Positions 17,650 through 27,440 of a DNA stretch of 64,000 nt are shown piece after piece. The notes under the pieces were generated by a model. That model was not told where the DNA came from. It made no database searches and was given only the letters and a program-made list of their open reading frames with translations. Position 1 is the first letter of the stretch. Each line of letters starts with the position of its first letter. Where the stretch lies: positions 372,001-436,000 of the forward strand of contig NZ_CP051516.1 of NCBI RefSeq assembly GCF_012689525.1, written 5' to 3'. Both the position numbers and the translations under genes were made by a program. This stretch comes from Paraburkholderia aromaticivorans. Its GTDB lineage: Bacteria; Pseudomonadota; Gammaproteobacteria; Burkholderiales; Burkholderiaceae.

Positions 17650-18288
17650 CTACTGATCCAGCACGAGCTTGATGTCGAGCGGCGGATCCGAGCGGGTCAG
17701 GTTGAGGCGCTTCACGCCGGTGGCCGGCGCGTCGGCATAAGCCAGATAGTCGATCGTCCAGCCGTCCTGCGTGATCTGCTTCAGCCGCGATGGTTGCTCG
17801 GGATCCTTCTCCGTTTTGGCGCGCGAAGTGGGTGCCGGCGACGGTTGCAGCCAATAGCGCAGCCCTTCGACCGGCAGCGTGAAGCCGAGCGCGTTTTGCA
17901 TCAGCGTGGAGACGTTATCCGCGGTGAGCGGCTGGCGATTCGGCAGTTCCAGCGTGGCCGAACCCGGCGAGGACGTCACCACCGCAAGCGTCTGGCCGAG
18001 CGGATTGCGCAACTGCAGGGTCACGGTGTCGCCGGTTTCCTGCCACGTGAAGTTGCCGTAAGCGTTGCGCTGCTGGCCGTTCTGATCGTTGTACTGGACC
18101 GCGAAACGGCCCTGGTAAGCACGGCTCGTCTGCGTGGTGACGGAGGTCGCGGCATTCGACGTGGACGGCCCTTGCGGTTTGACCGACGCGCAACCGGCCA
18201 GTGCGACGACCGCTGCCGCTGCTGCAGCGAAAGCGAGCGCCGCGCCACGCGGCGCCCGGGGAAAGGAAATCAAACGGGAAAGACGCAT
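17650..18288 (-). CDS. lolB: Outer-membrane lipoprotein insertion factor LolB
   Basis: LolB, 212 residues, receives lipoproteins from LolA and inserts them in the outer membrane. It begins with a basic signal peptide, a hydrophobic alanine/valine core and the lipobox LAGC, so the mature protein is a lipoprotein. The body fits LolB (YQGRFAVQYNDQNGQQRNAY, GLRYWLQPSPAP, DGWTIDYLAYAD). The ATG overlaps the stop of the upstream TPR gene as TGATG, implying coupled translation. Family identity is strengthened by ispE downstream. Confidence 0.92.
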   Translation of the reverse strand: MRLSRLISFPRAPRGAALAFAAAAAAVVALAGCASVKPQGPSTSNAATSVTTQTSRAYQGRFAVQYNDQNGQQRNAYGNFTWQETGDTVTLQLRNPLGQTLAVVTSSPGSATLELPNRQPLTADNVSTLMQNALGFTLPVEGLRYWLQPSPAPTSRAKTEKDPEQPSRLKQITQDGWTIDYLAYADAPATGVKRLNLTRSDPPLDIKLVLDQ

Positions 18289-20129
18289 CAAAGATCGTTC
18301 ACCTGAAGACGTTGGAGCGTTTTGACAAGCGTGTCGTTGTCCGGTTCGAGTTTGCGCGCATCGCGGAAAGCGGCGCGTGCCTGATCCTGATTGCCGGTTT
18401 TCCACAACACTTCGCCGAGGTGCGCGCCGATTTCGGCGTTCGGCTGCATGTCGTACGCCTTGCGCAGCAGCTTGATTGCGTCCGACGTGTCGCCCAGCCG
18501 GTATTTGACCCAGCCGACGCTGTCCATGATGAACGCGTCGTTCGGCGCCAATGAGGATGCCTTCTCGACCAGCTTGTCCGCTTCGGCGAGGCGCTGATTG
18601 CGATCGGCCAGCGAGTAGCCGAGCGCGTTATACGCTTGCGGGTTGTCGGGCTGCGTCTGGATCAGCTTGCGCAACTGCGCTTCCATGACCTCGTAATGGC
18701 CGGTTTTTTCGGCGGCCATCGCGTAGTCGTAGGTCAGATCGGGGTCGTCGGGGAACTGCGCCGTGGCTTGTTGCAGGCGCGTTTCCGCGTCGGGGTAGCG
18801 CTTGGCGTCGAACAGGATCGCCGCGTCGGTGCGGAGGATCAGCGCCTGGTCGCGCGGGTCCGGCGCCGGCAGGTTGGCCAGCAGGTTGCGCGCGTCGTCG
18901 GTCTTGCCCTGCTTGGCGAGCAATTGCGCGCGCGTGATCTGCGCCGGCACATATTGCTGGCTCGACGGCGAGATCTTGTTCAGCCAGTCGCTCGCGGCCG
19001 CTTCGTTTTTCTGTTCGAGCGACAGCTGCGCAAGGTAGATATACGCCTGGCCCGGATCGGCGCCCGGCGTTTTTTCGGCTTGCTGGGCGTACTGGGTCAG
19101 GTAGGTTTGCGCCTCGTTGAAATTCTTCTGCTGGATCTTGATCAGCGCGAGCGCCATGAGCGGCGTCAGCTCGTTCGCGTTGTTCTTGTGCATGATCTCG
19201 AATTGCTTCTGCGCGTCGTCCAGACGGTCGCTCGCGAGATACATCTGCGCGAGCGCGAGACGCGCGTCATGCGATTTCGGATTCTGCTGCACGTACTTTT
19301 CGAGCGAAGCGATGCCTTCCTTGCGCTCTTCCGGGCCCATTTGCGACAGCGTCAGCGCTGCCGGCAGATAGTCGGGCTTGAGCGTGAGTGCCTGTTCGAG
19401 CGATTTGCGCGCGCCCGGCGCGTCGTCCGACACTAGCTGCTGGCGTGCAATGGCCAGTTGCGCTTCGGGCCGGGTCATGTCGTTCTTGAGCAGATCCTGC
19501 AGCACGTGCAGGCCGCCGATCCGGTTCGGGCCGCGCGAGAGCAGCAACTGCAGCGCCAGAATCGCGCTGCCGCGATTGTCGGCGGGTACCCGTGCGAGTT
19601 CGCGGGCGAGGATCGGCGCCGCGTCGTCAGGTTTGCCGGACAACACGAGCAGCGATGCGTCGAGTTGAGCGGCGCGTTCCGAGTTCGGCGCATACTGCTG
19701 CCACAATTGCGCGGCGGCCAAAGCGTCCGACGGGCTCTGCGCGGCCAGCGCGATTTCGGTGGCGCGTTGCGCCATGCGGGGATCGTGCGTGTCGCGCGCG
19801 AGCGCGAGGTAGGTTTGATAGGCGGGCGCCGGCTGGTCGCGCTGCAGCGCGACTTCGGCGGCGAGCACCTGGAATACGATCTGGCTCGTCAGCGCCACGC
19901 CGGGCAGGGACTTTTGATCTTCCGCCGAGGCCGGGCCGAGCGGGTCCGGCAAGGTGACCGAGGTGTCGTCCGAGTCCGGCGATGGGTCCTGCGCGTGGAC
20001 GGGCACGGCAGCCAGCGCCCAGACTGCAAGCGCTGCCGCACCGAGCATCCGGCGAGCGGACACGGCGTGCGGTACGCGGAGTGCGCTAGCCGGGCGCTTC
20101 AAAAACAGCTTCACGAAGGACAAGTTCAT
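18288..20129 (-). CDS. Exported tetratricopeptide-repeat protein
   Basis: A 613-residue protein starting at ATG 20129, with a signal peptide ending near AAVPVHA. The body is built from TPR units throughout; clear ones include [55 protein letters not shown] and [20 protein letters not shown]. Such proteins sit upstream of lolB in many betaproteobacteria and are thought to act in the periplasm or at the outer membrane as scaffolds. The function is not established. It is translationally coupled to lolB and divergent from mutM. Confidence 0.85.
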   Translation of the reverse strand: MNLSFVKLFLKRPASALRVPHAVSARRMLGAAALAVWALAAVPVHAQDPSPDSDDTSVTLPDPLGPASAEDQKSLPGVALTSQIVFQVLAAEVALQRDQPAPAYQTYLALARDTHDPRMAQRATEIALAAQSPSDALAAAQLWQQYAPNSERAAQLDASLLVLSGKPDDAAPILARELARVPADNRGSAILALQLLLSRGPNRIGGLHVLQDLLKNDMTRPEAQLAIARQQLVSDDAPGARKSLEQALTLKPDYLPAALTLSQMGPEERKEGIASLEKYVQQNPKSHDARLALAQMYLASDRLDDAQKQFEIMHKNNANELTPLMALALIKIQQKNFNEAQTYLTQYAQQAEKTPGADPGQAYIYLAQLSLEQKNEAAASDWLNKISPSSQQYVPAQITRAQLLAKQGKTDDARNLLANLPAPDPRDQALILRTDAAILFDAKRYPDAETRLQQATAQFPDDPDLTYDYAMAAEKTGHYEVMEAQLRKLIQTQPDNPQAYNALGYSLADRNQRLAEADKLVEKASSLAPNDAFIMDSVGWVKYRLGDTSDAIKLLRKAYDMQPNAEIGAHLGEVLWKTGNQDQARAAFRDARKLEPDNDTLVKTLQRLQVNDL

Positions 20130-20216
20130 GGAAATCCGTTCAATGTTTCGGACGATTGTAACGCGCTCGCTACAATACGCGCACAACCACTCACGCAAGT
20201 TGCAGACCAGTTAGAC

Positions 20217-21047
20217 ATGCCAGAGTTGCCAGAAGTTGAGGTTACCCGACGGGGAATCGAACCGTACGTGTCCGGACGCAAGGTTGAACGCGTCGATGTG
20301 CGTACGCCCGCATTGCGCTGGCCGATCCCGGCCGACCTTGCGAAAACCTTGCGCGGCCACGTGGTGCGCAAGGTCGAGCGGCGCGGCAAGTATCTGTTGT
20401 TCGAGATCGACGCGGGCTGGTTCATCGTGCATCTTGGCATGACTGGGACGCTGCGGGTGCTGCGCCACGTGCCGCATCCGCCGGCCGCGGCGAAACACGA
20501 TCACATCGACTGGATCTTCGACGAGTTCATTTTGCGCTATCGCGATCCGCGGCGCTTCGGAGCGGTGCTGTGGCACCCGCGCGAAGCCGGCGACGTGCTC
20601 GAACATCCCTTGCTCGCGAGCCTCGGCGTCGAACCGTTTTCGCCCGCGTTCTCCGGCGCGCTGATGCACCGGCTCACGCGCGGGCGCAAAGTCTCGGTGA
20701 AGCAGGCGCTGCTGGCCGGTGAAATCGTGGTCGGAGTGGGCAATATCTACGCATCGGAGAGCCTGTTTCGCGCCGGCATCCGACCGACCACCGCGGCGGG
20801 GCGCGTCTCGCTAGTGCGCTACGATCTGCTGGCGGACGCCGTGCGCGTGACGCTCGCCGCCGCCATCGAGAAGGGCGGCAGCACGCTGCGCGACTTCGTC
20901 GGCAGCAATGGCGAAAGCGGATACTTCCAGCTCGACTATTTCGTCTATGATCGCGCCGGGCTGCCATGCCGCGTGTGTGGAACGCCGATCAAACAGATCG
21001 TGCAAGGGCAGCGTTCAACGTATTTCTGTCCCACCTGCCAGCGCTAA
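20217..21047 (+). CDS. mutM: Formamidopyrimidine-DNA glycosylase
   Basis: MutM, 276 residues, removes 8-oxoguanine and formamidopyrimidines from DNA. The N-terminal [13 protein letters not shown] supplies the catalytic proline (after Met removal) and glutamate. The helix-two-turn-helix [10 protein letters not shown] follows, and the C-terminal zinc finger has CRVCG...CPTCQR. The start ATG 20217 is fixed by the need for Pro2. It is followed within a few bases by mutY, so two enzymes acting on the same oxidative lesion are co-encoded. Confidence 0.98.
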   Translation: MPELPEVEVTRRGIEPYVSGRKVERVDVRTPALRWPIPADLAKTLRGHVVRKVERRGKYLLFEIDAGWFIVHLGMTGTLRVLRHVPHPPAAAKHDHIDWIFDEFILRYRDPRRFGAVLWHPREAGDVLEHPLLASLGVEPFSPAFSGALMHRLTRGRKVSVKQALLAGEIVVGVGNIYASESLFRAGIRPTTAAGRVSLVRYDLLADAVRVTLAAAIEKGGSTLRDFVGSNGESGYFQLDYFVYDRAGLPCRVCGTPIKQIVQGQRSTYFCPTCQR

Positions 21048-21054
21048 ATCGTCG

Positions 21055-22182
21055 ATGCCTTCTCGCTTAACTCCGCGTTCAACCTCGTCCGCCGCGCCAC
21101 AAGCGCCTGCTTTTCCAGTCATGTCGGATTTTTCCGCGCGACTGATCGCGTGGCAGCGTCTGCATGGCCGGCATGATTTACCGTGGCAGAACACGCGCGA
21201 TCCGTATCGCATCTGGTTGTCGGAAATCATGCTGCAGCAGACGCAGGTGTCGACGGTGATTCCGTACTATGCGAAATTTCTCGCGCGTTTTCCGACCGTT
21301 GCCACGCTCGCCGCCGCGCCGTCTGACGACGTGATGGCATTGTGGGCTGGCCTTGGCTATTACACACGTGCACGCAATCTGCATCGCTGCGCGCAAGTCG
21401 TGATCGAGCAGCATGGCGGCGCGTTTCCGGCATCGGTCGAGGAACTGGCGGAATTGCCGGGCATTGGCCGTTCGACGGCGGCGGCGATCGCGTCCTTCGC
21501 GTTCGGCGCGCGCGCGACGATTCTCGACGGCAACGTGAAGCGCGTGCTGGCGCGCGTGTTCGGCGTCGAAGGTTTCCCCGGCGAAAAGAAAGTCGAAAAC
21601 GCGATGTGGACGCTGGCGGAATCGCTGCTTCCGTCGAACGCGTCGGATGCCGACGTCAGCGCGTACACGCAAGGCTTGATGGATCTCGGCGCGACGCTGT
21701 GCGTGCGCGGCAAGCCCGACTGCCTGCGCTGTCCGTTCGCCGCCGACTGCGTCGCCAACGTGACCGGACGTCAGCGCGTACTGCCCACGGCGCGTCCGAA
21801 AAAGACCGTGCCGACGCGCCGCACATGGATGCTGGTGCTCCGCGACGGCAACGCGGTGATGCTGGAGAAGCGCCCGCCGTCCGGTATCTGGGGCGGCTTG
21901 TGGAGCCTGCCCGAAGCCGCCGACGAAGCCGCGCTCGCCGAGCGTGCGCGCGCCTTCGGTGGCGACGGTGCGGTCTCGCCGCTGGCGCCGCTCACGCATG
22001 TGTTCACGCATTTCAAACTGGATATCGAGCCGCGGCTCGCGGAACTGGATCGTGGAATCGGTGCTTTGGCCGCGCTGGGCGACGCCGACACCGCGTGGGT
22101 CGCGCTCAGCGATCTCGACTCGTTCGGTGTGCCGGCGCCCGTGCGCAAACTGCTGGACGGGTTGCAGGGCACGCTGATCTGA
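21055..22182 (+). CDS. mutY: Adenine DNA glycosylase
   Basis: MutY removes adenine mispaired with 8-oxoguanine. WLSEIMLQQTQVSTV contains the catalytic glutamate, ELPGIGRSTAAAI is the helix-hairpin-helix, and ILDGNVKRVLAR holds the catalytic aspartate. The [4Fe-4S] cluster is C-x6-C-x2-C-x5-C (CVRGKPDCLRCPFAADC). A NUDIX-like C-terminal domain that recognises 8-oxoG follows. I used ATG 21055, eight bases after mutM; ATG 21121 (MSDFSARL) is an equally plausible start giving 353 residues. Confidence 0.96.
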   Translation: MPSRLTPRSTSSAAPQAPAFPVMSDFSARLIAWQRLHGRHDLPWQNTRDPYRIWLSEIMLQQTQVSTVIPYYAKFLARFPTVATLAAAPSDDVMALWAGLGYYTRARNLHRCAQVVIEQHGGAFPASVEELAELPGIGRSTAAAIASFAFGARATILDGNVKRVLARVFGVEGFPGEKKVENAMWTLAESLLPSNASDADVSAYTQGLMDLGATLCVRGKPDCLRCPFAADCVANVTGRQRVLPTARPKKTVPTRRTWMLVLRDGNAVMLEKRPPSGIWGGLWSLPEAADEAALAERARAFGGDGAVSPLAPLTHVFTHFKLDIEPRLAELDRGIGALAALGDADTAWVALSDLDSFGVPAPVRKLLDGLQGTLI

Positions 22183-22211
22183 TCAATCCGCCAAGAGGGC
22201 GGCGGCCGCCT

Positions 22212-22844
22212 TCAAAGCAATTGATGCTGCTGCATGTAGTGATGAACCACATCGATCCGCGCGCCGGCGTCCTGCAATTCCATCAGTTTCTGGCGAGCAC
22301 GCAGCGCGATCGGCAGCACTTCGGCAAGACGGTTGGACACCCATGACGGATCTTCGAGTCTGAACGGTTCCGCGAACGGCAGGCTGTCCGGATCGCGCTC
22401 GCGGATCGTCGCGATGATCCGTTCGAGCACTTCCGCGCATGCGCCGAATTTGGCCAATTGCTCGTTGCCTTCGAGCGGCATGTCCTCGCCGAGCGGCTCC
22501 GCCATGCCGACCAGCAAACCGCTCGATTCGACGCGATGCGACAGCAGGCGAAAACGCCGCGTGCCGCGTGCGCGAATCAGCAGCATGCCGAAGGCTTCGA
22601 CATCGCACTCGTCGATTTCAGCGAGACAACCGATTGCTTCGGGCACCGAAGGCTCTTCTTCGCGCGCCACTTCCGCGCCGCTTTTCAGCAGACACACGCC
22701 GAACGGCGTTTTCTCACGCAGACAATCGCGCGCCATGTCGAGGTAGCGCGCTTCGAAAATCTTCAGCGGCAGCAGTCCATCGGGAAACAGCACCGTATGC
22801 AGCGGAAACAGCGGCACATCGGCAAGCACAGTAGATGAAGACAT
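22212..22844 (-). CDS. LON peptidase substrate-binding domain protein
   Basis: A 210-residue stand-alone Lon N-terminal (PUA-like) domain without ATPase or protease parts. It opens with the motif DVPLFPLHTVLFPDGLLPL and continues with IFEARYLDMARDC and a terminal helical bundle. Such proteins are widespread in proteobacteria and of unproven role; substrate recognition or an adaptor function is a guess. Convergent with mutY and 39 bases downstream of rapZ on the same strand. Confidence 0.88.
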   Translation of the reverse strand: MSSSTVLADVPLFPLHTVLFPDGLLPLKIFEARYLDMARDCLREKTPFGVCLLKSGAEVAREEEPSVPEAIGCLAEIDECDVEAFGMLLIRARGTRRFRLLSHRVESSGLLVGMAEPLGEDMPLEGNEQLAKFGACAEVLERIIATIRERDPDSLPFAEPFRLEDPSWVSNRLAEVLPIALRARQKLMELQDAGARIDVVHHYMQQHQLL

Positions 22845-22883
22845 GGCGCAACGCTTCGAGTTGAGGCCGCGCGATGCGGCCGG

Positions 22884-23777
22884 TTAAGCCACTAACTTCG
22901 ATGATTCGCCGGCTTCGACCGGCGCATCGCGGTGCCGCACAATGACATTCGCCGACGATGCAAGACGCGCGGCGAGCGTCTCCGCAATGAACACCGAACG
23001 GTGCTGGCCTCCCGTGCAACCGATCGCGACGGTCAGATAACTGCGGTTGTCGTCGCGGAAATGCGGAAGCCACTTGGCGAGAAATTTCTGGATGTCGTCG
23101 ATCATTTCATGCACGACCGGCAGCGCATCGAGAAAGTCGATCACCGGTTTGTCGAGGCCCGTGAGCGGCCTCAATTCATGATCGTAGTACGGGTTCGGCA
23201 AGGTGCGGACGTCGAACACGAAATCCGCGTCGAGCGGCACACCGCGCTTGAAACCGAACGACTCGAACATCAGCACGAGCCCCGAATCCTTCTGCTCGAT
23301 GAAGCGTTTGACCCACGCGCGCAGCACGTTCGCGCGCAGATTGCTGGTGTCGATCTGATGGCCGAATTCGGCCAGCCCGGCCACGAGTTCACGTTCGCGT
23401 TCGATCGCTTCGGCGAGCGAGGTGAGCAGGCCGACGTCGGCGTCGTGCGAAGTGGAACCGGACAGCGGGTGGCGGCGGCGCGTTTCGGAGAAGCGTTGAA
23501 TCAGCGACTGCGTGCTTGCGTTCAGGAATAGCACGCGCACGTCGTGGGCACGCGACAGGTCGCGGATCATGGCGGGCATTTCGTCGAGCGAGGCGCTCGA
23601 GCGCGCGTCGATCGCGACCGCGAGGCGGTCTTGCCCGTCCTCGGCGAGATAGGAAGCCAGTTGCGGCAGGAAGCGCGGCGGCAAGTTGTCGACGCAGTAA
23701 TAGCCTGCGTCTTCAAGCGCGTTCAGGGCAACTGATTTGCCGGAGCCGGATATACCGGTGATCAGGATTATGCGCAT
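22884..23777 (-). CDS. rapZ: RNase adapter protein RapZ
   Basis: RapZ, 297 residues. The P-loop GISGSGKS lies at residues 8-15; the Walker B region is near LAVAIDARS. The C-terminal domain contains [15 protein letters not shown], typical of the family. In enteric bacteria RapZ brings the sRNA GlmZ to RNase E and senses glucosamine 6-phosphate; in betaproteobacteria the target is not known. It belongs to the rpoN-hpf-ptsN-hprK-rapZ string, linking it to nitrogen-PTS genes. Confidence 0.95.
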   Translation of the reverse strand: MRIILITGISGSGKSVALNALEDAGYYCVDNLPPRFLPQLASYLAEDGQDRLAVAIDARSSASLDEMPAMIRDLSRAHDVRVLFLNASTQSLIQRFSETRRRHPLSGSTSHDADVGLLTSLAEAIERERELVAGLAEFGHQIDTSNLRANVLRAWVKRFIEQKDSGLVLMFESFGFKRGVPLDADFVFDVRTLPNPYYDHELRPLTGLDKPVIDFLDALPVVHEMIDDIQKFLAKWLPHFRDDNRSYLTVAIGCTGGQHRSVFIAETLAARLASSANVIVRHRDAPVEAGESSKLVA

Positions 23778-23874
23778 GGAGTCGTCAAAACCGTACAGTT
23801 CATCATAGCATCTGGTCCCCGTGCGTGTACCCGCGGCCTGCTGTCGGCTGCGGGCACGGCAGGCTTTTGCGGAC

Positions 23875-24843
23875 TCAGATCAGTTTGCCGGGAAACTGGC
23901 TGTCGGGGTCTTGCATGGCAAGGCGCTGGCGATCCATGAAGTCGCGCAGCGTGTCGATGCCGCGCAGTTGCAGGATCGTGTTGCGCACGGCTGCCTCGAC
24001 CAGCACTGCGAGGTTTCGGCCGGCCGCCACCTGAATCGTGACCTTGCTGATCGGCAGGCCGAGCACGTCGACGGTCTGGCTTTCCAGCGGCAGGCGCTGA
24101 AATTCGCCATCAGGACGGCGGACCAGTTGCACGATCAGCTTGAGCTTCATTTTCCGGCGCACCGCGGTTTCACCGAAAATCGTCTTGATATCGAGCAGCC
24201 CAAGGCCGCGCACTTCCAGCAGGTTTTGCAGCAGCGGCGGACAGCGCCCTTCGACGAAGTCGGGACCGAGGCGCACGAAATCGACCGCGTCGTCGGCAAC
24301 GAGGCCGTGGCCGCGGCTGATCAGTTCCAGCCCGAGTTCACTTTTGCCGAGGCCCGAGTCGCCGGTGAGCAGCACGCCCATGCCGAGAATGTCGAGAAAC
24401 ACGCCGTGCAGCGTGGCGCGCGGCGCGAGAATCCGCGACATGTAGAGGCGCAGGCTGTCGATCACTGCGGCGGCGGACATCGGCGTAGTGAATAGCGGCG
24501 TGGACGAGCGCGTGCAGCGCAGGACCAGTTCCGGCGGCGCGGAGACGCCGCCCGCCACCACCAGAAACGGCGGTTCCAACGCGATCAGCTCGGCCATGTG
24601 GCGCGAGCGGTCTTCGTCGGTTTGGCGCTTGTAGTAATCGATTTCGGCGTCGCCGAGCACCTGGATCCGGTTCGGGTGGATCAGGTTCAAGTGGCCGACG
24701 AGGTCGGCGCTCGACGTGGCATTGGCGACCGATTCCGAAGAAAAGCCGCGCTCCCAGCCTTCATGCCCCGTCAGCCAGCTGAGCTTCAGCATGGCGGCGT
24801 TATCGTCGAAAATGCTTTGGGCGTTGATGCTGGACGTATCCAT
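23875..24843 (-). CDS. hprK: HPr kinase/phosphorylase
   Basis: HprK, 322 residues, phosphorylates and dephosphorylates a serine of HPr-type phosphocarrier proteins. The C-terminal catalytic domain has the P-loop GDSGLGKS (161-168), preceded by the conserved HG (H146), and the family signature [20 protein letters not shown]. It lies between ptsN and rapZ, so it probably regulates the nitrogen PTS rather than sugar uptake. Confidence 0.96.
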   Translation of the reverse strand: MDTSSINAQSIFDDNAAMLKLSWLTGHEGWERGFSSESVANATSSADLVGHLNLIHPNRIQVLGDAEIDYYKRQTDEDRSRHMAELIALEPPFLVVAGGVSAPPELVLRCTRSSTPLFTTPMSAAAVIDSLRLYMSRILAPRATLHGVFLDILGMGVLLTGDSGLGKSELGLELISRGHGLVADDAVDFVRLGPDFVEGRCPPLLQNLLEVRGLGLLDIKTIFGETAVRRKMKLKLIVQLVRRPDGEFQRLPLESQTVDVLGLPISKVTIQVAAGRNLAVLVEAAVRNTILQLRGIDTLRDFMDRQRLAMQDPDSQFPGKLI

Positions 24844-24923
24844 GAGTCAGTGACTCCAGTGTGGGCCGCTTGCCGGACAAAGCAACGGCCGCGCTAGCGC
24901 GGGCCGCTTACCTTGCCAGACGG

Positions 24924-24957
24924 TATCCGCACGTGGGCGGATCACCGGCGTGCGGAT
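24924..24957. repeat. Perfect 10-bp inverted repeat between ptsN and hprK
   Basis: TATCCGCACG (24924-24933) and CGTGCGGATA (24949-24957 with preceding base) flank a 15-base loop in the 127-base gap after ptsN. No T run follows on the minus strand, so it is more likely an RNA-processing or mRNA-stability hairpin than a terminator. Confidence 0.55.
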
Positions 24958-24970
24958 AACCGCCGATGCA

Positions 24971-25426
24971 TCAAGGTTGCCACTGAGTGAGCAGGCGGTG
25001 CAATGATTCGCGGTCTTCTTCCGTGTGCAGGCGCTCGCGGGCGTCGCGATCGGACAGCAACTGGGCGATTTCCGAAAGGATTTCGAGGTGCTGTTGAGTG
25101 GCCTGTTCGGGCACGAGCAGGAAGATGAGCAGCGAGACCGGCTGACCGTCGGGCGACTCGAAGGGGATGGGTTCGGCAAGACGGACGAACGCGGCGAGCG
25201 GCTGCTTCAAGCCTTTGATCCGGCCATGCGGAATCGCCACGCCCTCACCAAGGCCAGTCGATCCGAGGCGCTCGCGCGCAAACAGATTGTCAGTGACCGT
25301 GCTACGGGCGATGCCGTTCTGGTTCTCGAAGATCAGGCCCGCTTGCTCGAACACGCGTTTCTTGCTGGTGACCGATAGTCCGACGACGACGTTCTCGAGG
25401 GGAAGAAATTTGGCTAAACGATTCAT
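24971..25426 (-). CDS. ptsN: PTS IIA-like nitrogen regulatory protein
   Basis: EIIA-Ntr, 151 residues, accepts phosphate from NPr and regulates potassium transport and other targets. The phosphorylated histidine is in GVAIPHGRIKGL (H67); SLLIFLLVPEQATQQHLEIL is the second family block. I take ATG 25426 (MNRLAKFLPLENVV), which gives the usual length, though no strong ribosome site precedes it. It should follow hpf directly; an IS3-family element now lies 242 bases upstream and may supply or block its transcription. Confidence 0.95.
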   Translation of the reverse strand: MNRLAKFLPLENVVVGLSVTSKKRVFEQAGLIFENQNGIARSTVTDNLFARERLGSTGLGEGVAIPHGRIKGLKQPLAAFVRLAEPIPFESPDGQPVSLLIFLLVPEQATQQHLEILSEIAQLLSDRDARERLHTEEDRESLHRLLTQWQP

Positions 25427-25695
25427 GTTGACAGGCGAAAACGTGGCCTGGGTTCTCCTCGCTGGGGCGTTTGAGTGGCGTTCCATTCGTTTGATGCTCA
25501 CGGCGACGTGCGTCGGAGTCCGAAAGCGCAGGACTCCGGCCGACTGACTTCCGCTTGAGCTTACCTGACCCCGATGGTAACCGGAACATTATAGAACAGG
25601 GTAGCCACGGATGGTGCGGCGCGCCATCAATGCGTATTGAGTTCTTTTGACGCGCCGGCACGGTGTGTGTCAAGGTAGTTGTCGCCAGAACCGCG

Positions 25696-26718
25696 TTACG
25701 CTGCCTGCCTGTACATTTTGGCTGAGGCCGAGGTTCGTTCCGGATTCAGATAGACCGCGTCTGTCAGGTGCCAGTTGCGGATGGCCCCTGACCAGCGCGC
25801 CGGGTTTTGCATGCGCGCGCTGCGGTACAGCGCACGCCGTCGGGCCAGCAGGTCGTTGGCTTCGCCGCGATGCCGCTGGCCCGGGCTGACATACTTCAGG
25901 CCGCTGTGGCAGTGCTCTTCGTTGTACCACTGCACGAAGCGCTGCACCCATTCCCGAGCCGCCTCCAGCGTGTCGAACGGCTGCTCGGGCCACAACGGAC
26001 AGTACTTTGCCGTGCGGAATAGCGACTCGGCAAACGCGTTGTCGTTGCTCACGCGCGGCCGGCTGAACGAAGGCTGCACACCGAGATCGATCATCGCCGC
26101 GCGCATGGTGGCACCTTTCATCGCACTGCCGTTATCCGAATGCAGCACCAGCGGCCGCCCGGCGAGGCCTTCACGCAAACATCCCTTGGCCAGCAGGACG
26201 CTCGCATGCTCGGCCGACTCCTGCTCCCAGACCTCGTTCATCACCAGTTTGCGGCTGTAGATGTCCTTCATCATGTACCAGTAGAAGTACCGGCCCCTGA
26301 CTGTGGTCGGCATCCACGTAATATCCCAGCACCACACCTGATTCGGACCCTGCGCACAATGCGTCGTGAGCGTGCGTCGTCGCGGGGCTCGCGCACGGCC
26401 TCGACGCTGGCTTTGTCCTGCCGCTTTCAGCACCCGGTAAAACGTCGATTCGGATGCCAGATAAATCCCTTCATCCGCCAGTTTCGGCACAATCTGGTGC
26501 GGCGTCAGACTCGCGTAGCCCGGGCGGTTGGCTGCGTCGAGCACGGCCTGACGCTCGGCCTCACTGAGCTTGTTGGGCGGTGCCGCACGCTTCACCTGGG
26601 TGCGCCCGTCCTGCGGCGACAGGCGCCAGCGCTGGACACTGCGCACGCTGAGCCCCAACTGCTCGCATGCACGCGAGCGGCGTGCCCCATGCTGTACCGC
26701 TTCATCGATCAACTGCAT
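25696..26718 (-). CDS. IS3-family transposase OrfB (DDE integrase domain)
   Basis: The catalytic half of the IS3 transposase, 340 residues from ATG 26718. An HTH-21-type segment (YASLTPHQIVPKLADEGI) precedes the RNase H-like DDE core: WDITWMP (first D), VLHSDNGSAM (second D) and NDNAFAESLF (E). The frame is open upstream of the ATG back to the slippery A run, so the active enzyme is probably an OrfAB fusion made by -1 frameshifting. No disruption is seen. Confidence 0.92.
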   Translation of the reverse strand: MQLIDEAVQHGARRSRACEQLGLSVRSVQRWRLSPQDGRTQVKRAAPPNKLSEAERQAVLDAANRPGYASLTPHQIVPKLADEGIYLASESTFYRVLKAAGQSQRRGRARAPRRRTLTTHCAQGPNQVWCWDITWMPTTVRGRYFYWYMMKDIYSRKLVMNEVWEQESAEHASVLLAKGCLREGLAGRPLVLHSDNGSAMKGATMRAAMIDLGVQPSFSRPRVSNDNAFAESLFRTAKYCPLWPEQPFDTLEAAREWVQRFVQWYNEEHCHSGLKYVSPGQRHRGEANDLLARRRALYRSARMQNPARWSGAIRNWHLTDAVYLNPERTSASAKMYRQAA

Positions 26719-26744
26719 GGCTTCATCGCGATCCGGGCTGCTGA

Positions 26745-27245
26745 TCAGTCTTCCTCTTCCTTGCCCCAGATCGCTTCGGCTTTTTTTCGCAGGTTCAGCA
26801 ACGCCGCTGCCTCCGCCCGCGCGGCATCGCTGCGCCTGAGCTGGCGCTCCAGCTCACGGATGCGTTTGTGAGCGGCCTTTGCTTCATTGCGCTGGGCAGC
26901 CGTTGGCTTTGTTTCAGGCGCTACGTTGGCCTGCTCGCACGCCTCGCGCCACTGCCGGATCTGCTCCGGATAGATGCCCTTGCTGCGACAGTACTGGGAG
27001 GTCTCGGCCTCGTTGAGCGACGCCGTCTCCAGCACCACCCTGAACTTGTCGGCGCTTGACCACTGATCGCTGGTTCTGCCATTACCCGGCATGAATACCC
27101 CTGCATCCCTTGCATGTTGCCGCCAGGTCCGTAGCGTCACCGTGGTGATGCCCGTCGCTCCCGCCAGCTCAACGACCGCACGATTAAACGGCGGCATCAT
27201 CTGTTTGATTACCCACTCCCGGGTTTCCGCTGAATAGCGTTTCAT
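26745..27245 (-). CDS. IS3-family transposase OrfA (HTH domain)
   Basis: A 166-residue DNA-binding partner. Helix-turn-helix motifs are visible near VVELAGATGITTVTLRTWRQ and SQYCRSKGIYPEQIRQWRE, followed by a C-terminal leucine-zipper-like coiled coil (RIRELERQLRRSDAARAEA) that mediates multimerisation in this family. It ends just after the slippery sequence with KEEED. It lies 68 bases inside the left IS end in its reading direction. Confidence 0.9.
   Translation of the reverse strand: MKRYSAETREWVIKQMMPPFNRAVVELAGATGITTVTLRTWRQHARDAGVFMPGNGRTSDQWSSADKFRVVLETASLNEAETSQYCRSKGIYPEQIRQWREACEQANVAPETKPTAAQRNEAKAAHKRIRELERQLRRSDAARAEAAALLNLRKKAEAIWGKEEED
26781..26787 (-). promoter_or_regulatory. 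Programmed -1 ribosomal frameshift site of the IS element
   Basis: On the minus strand seven A residues followed by G lie in the OrfA frame as CGA AAA AAA GCC, the A-AAA-AAA slippery heptamer typical of IS3 elements. After a -1 shift the frame reads SRSDLGQGRGRLISSPDRDEA straight into OrfB without a stop. Confidence 0.8.
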
Positions 27246-27362
27246 CTTCCATTCGCTGTCCGCCCCCCATCTTTACACTAATCGGTTCGGGTGAGGCGAC
27301 AACTAGCCTGACATGGAGGGGGCACATGCTGCGACAACACGCGAGAAGCAGCGTCCGGAAAC

Positions 27363-27386
27363 AAAAAACCGCCCGGTTCCGGGCGG
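27363..27386 (-). terminator. Terminator after hpf
   Basis: CCGCCCGG and CCGGGCGG (27369-27376/27379-27386) form a stem with a two-base loop, followed on the minus strand by six T. It lies 54 bases after the hpf stop and 50 bases before the IS end. Confidence 0.9.
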
Positions 27387-27440
27387 TTTGCTGGTTAAGG
27401 GAAAAACGAGGAGCCAATCAAGAACGCCTTCTGGTTTCCC

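Larger units (their letters stand above)
25668..27313 (-). mobile_element. IS3-family insertion sequence, apparently intact
   Basis: A 1646-bp element bounded by 19-bp terminal inverted repeats of the form TGTCAnnnTAGTTGTCGCC (25668-25686 and, reversed, 27295-27313; 17 of 19 identical). It encodes OrfA and OrfB with a frameshift site between them. The ends have the TG...CA form of the family. No clear target-site duplication is visible (left flank GTG, right flank TGG). It lies between ptsN and the terminator that follows hpf. Confidence 0.9.

Noticed and set aside
19458-20216. Long in-frame extension upstream of mutM
   Set aside because: MutM needs Pro2 at its N-terminus, so the ATG at 20217 is the start; the extension overlaps the TPR gene antisense.
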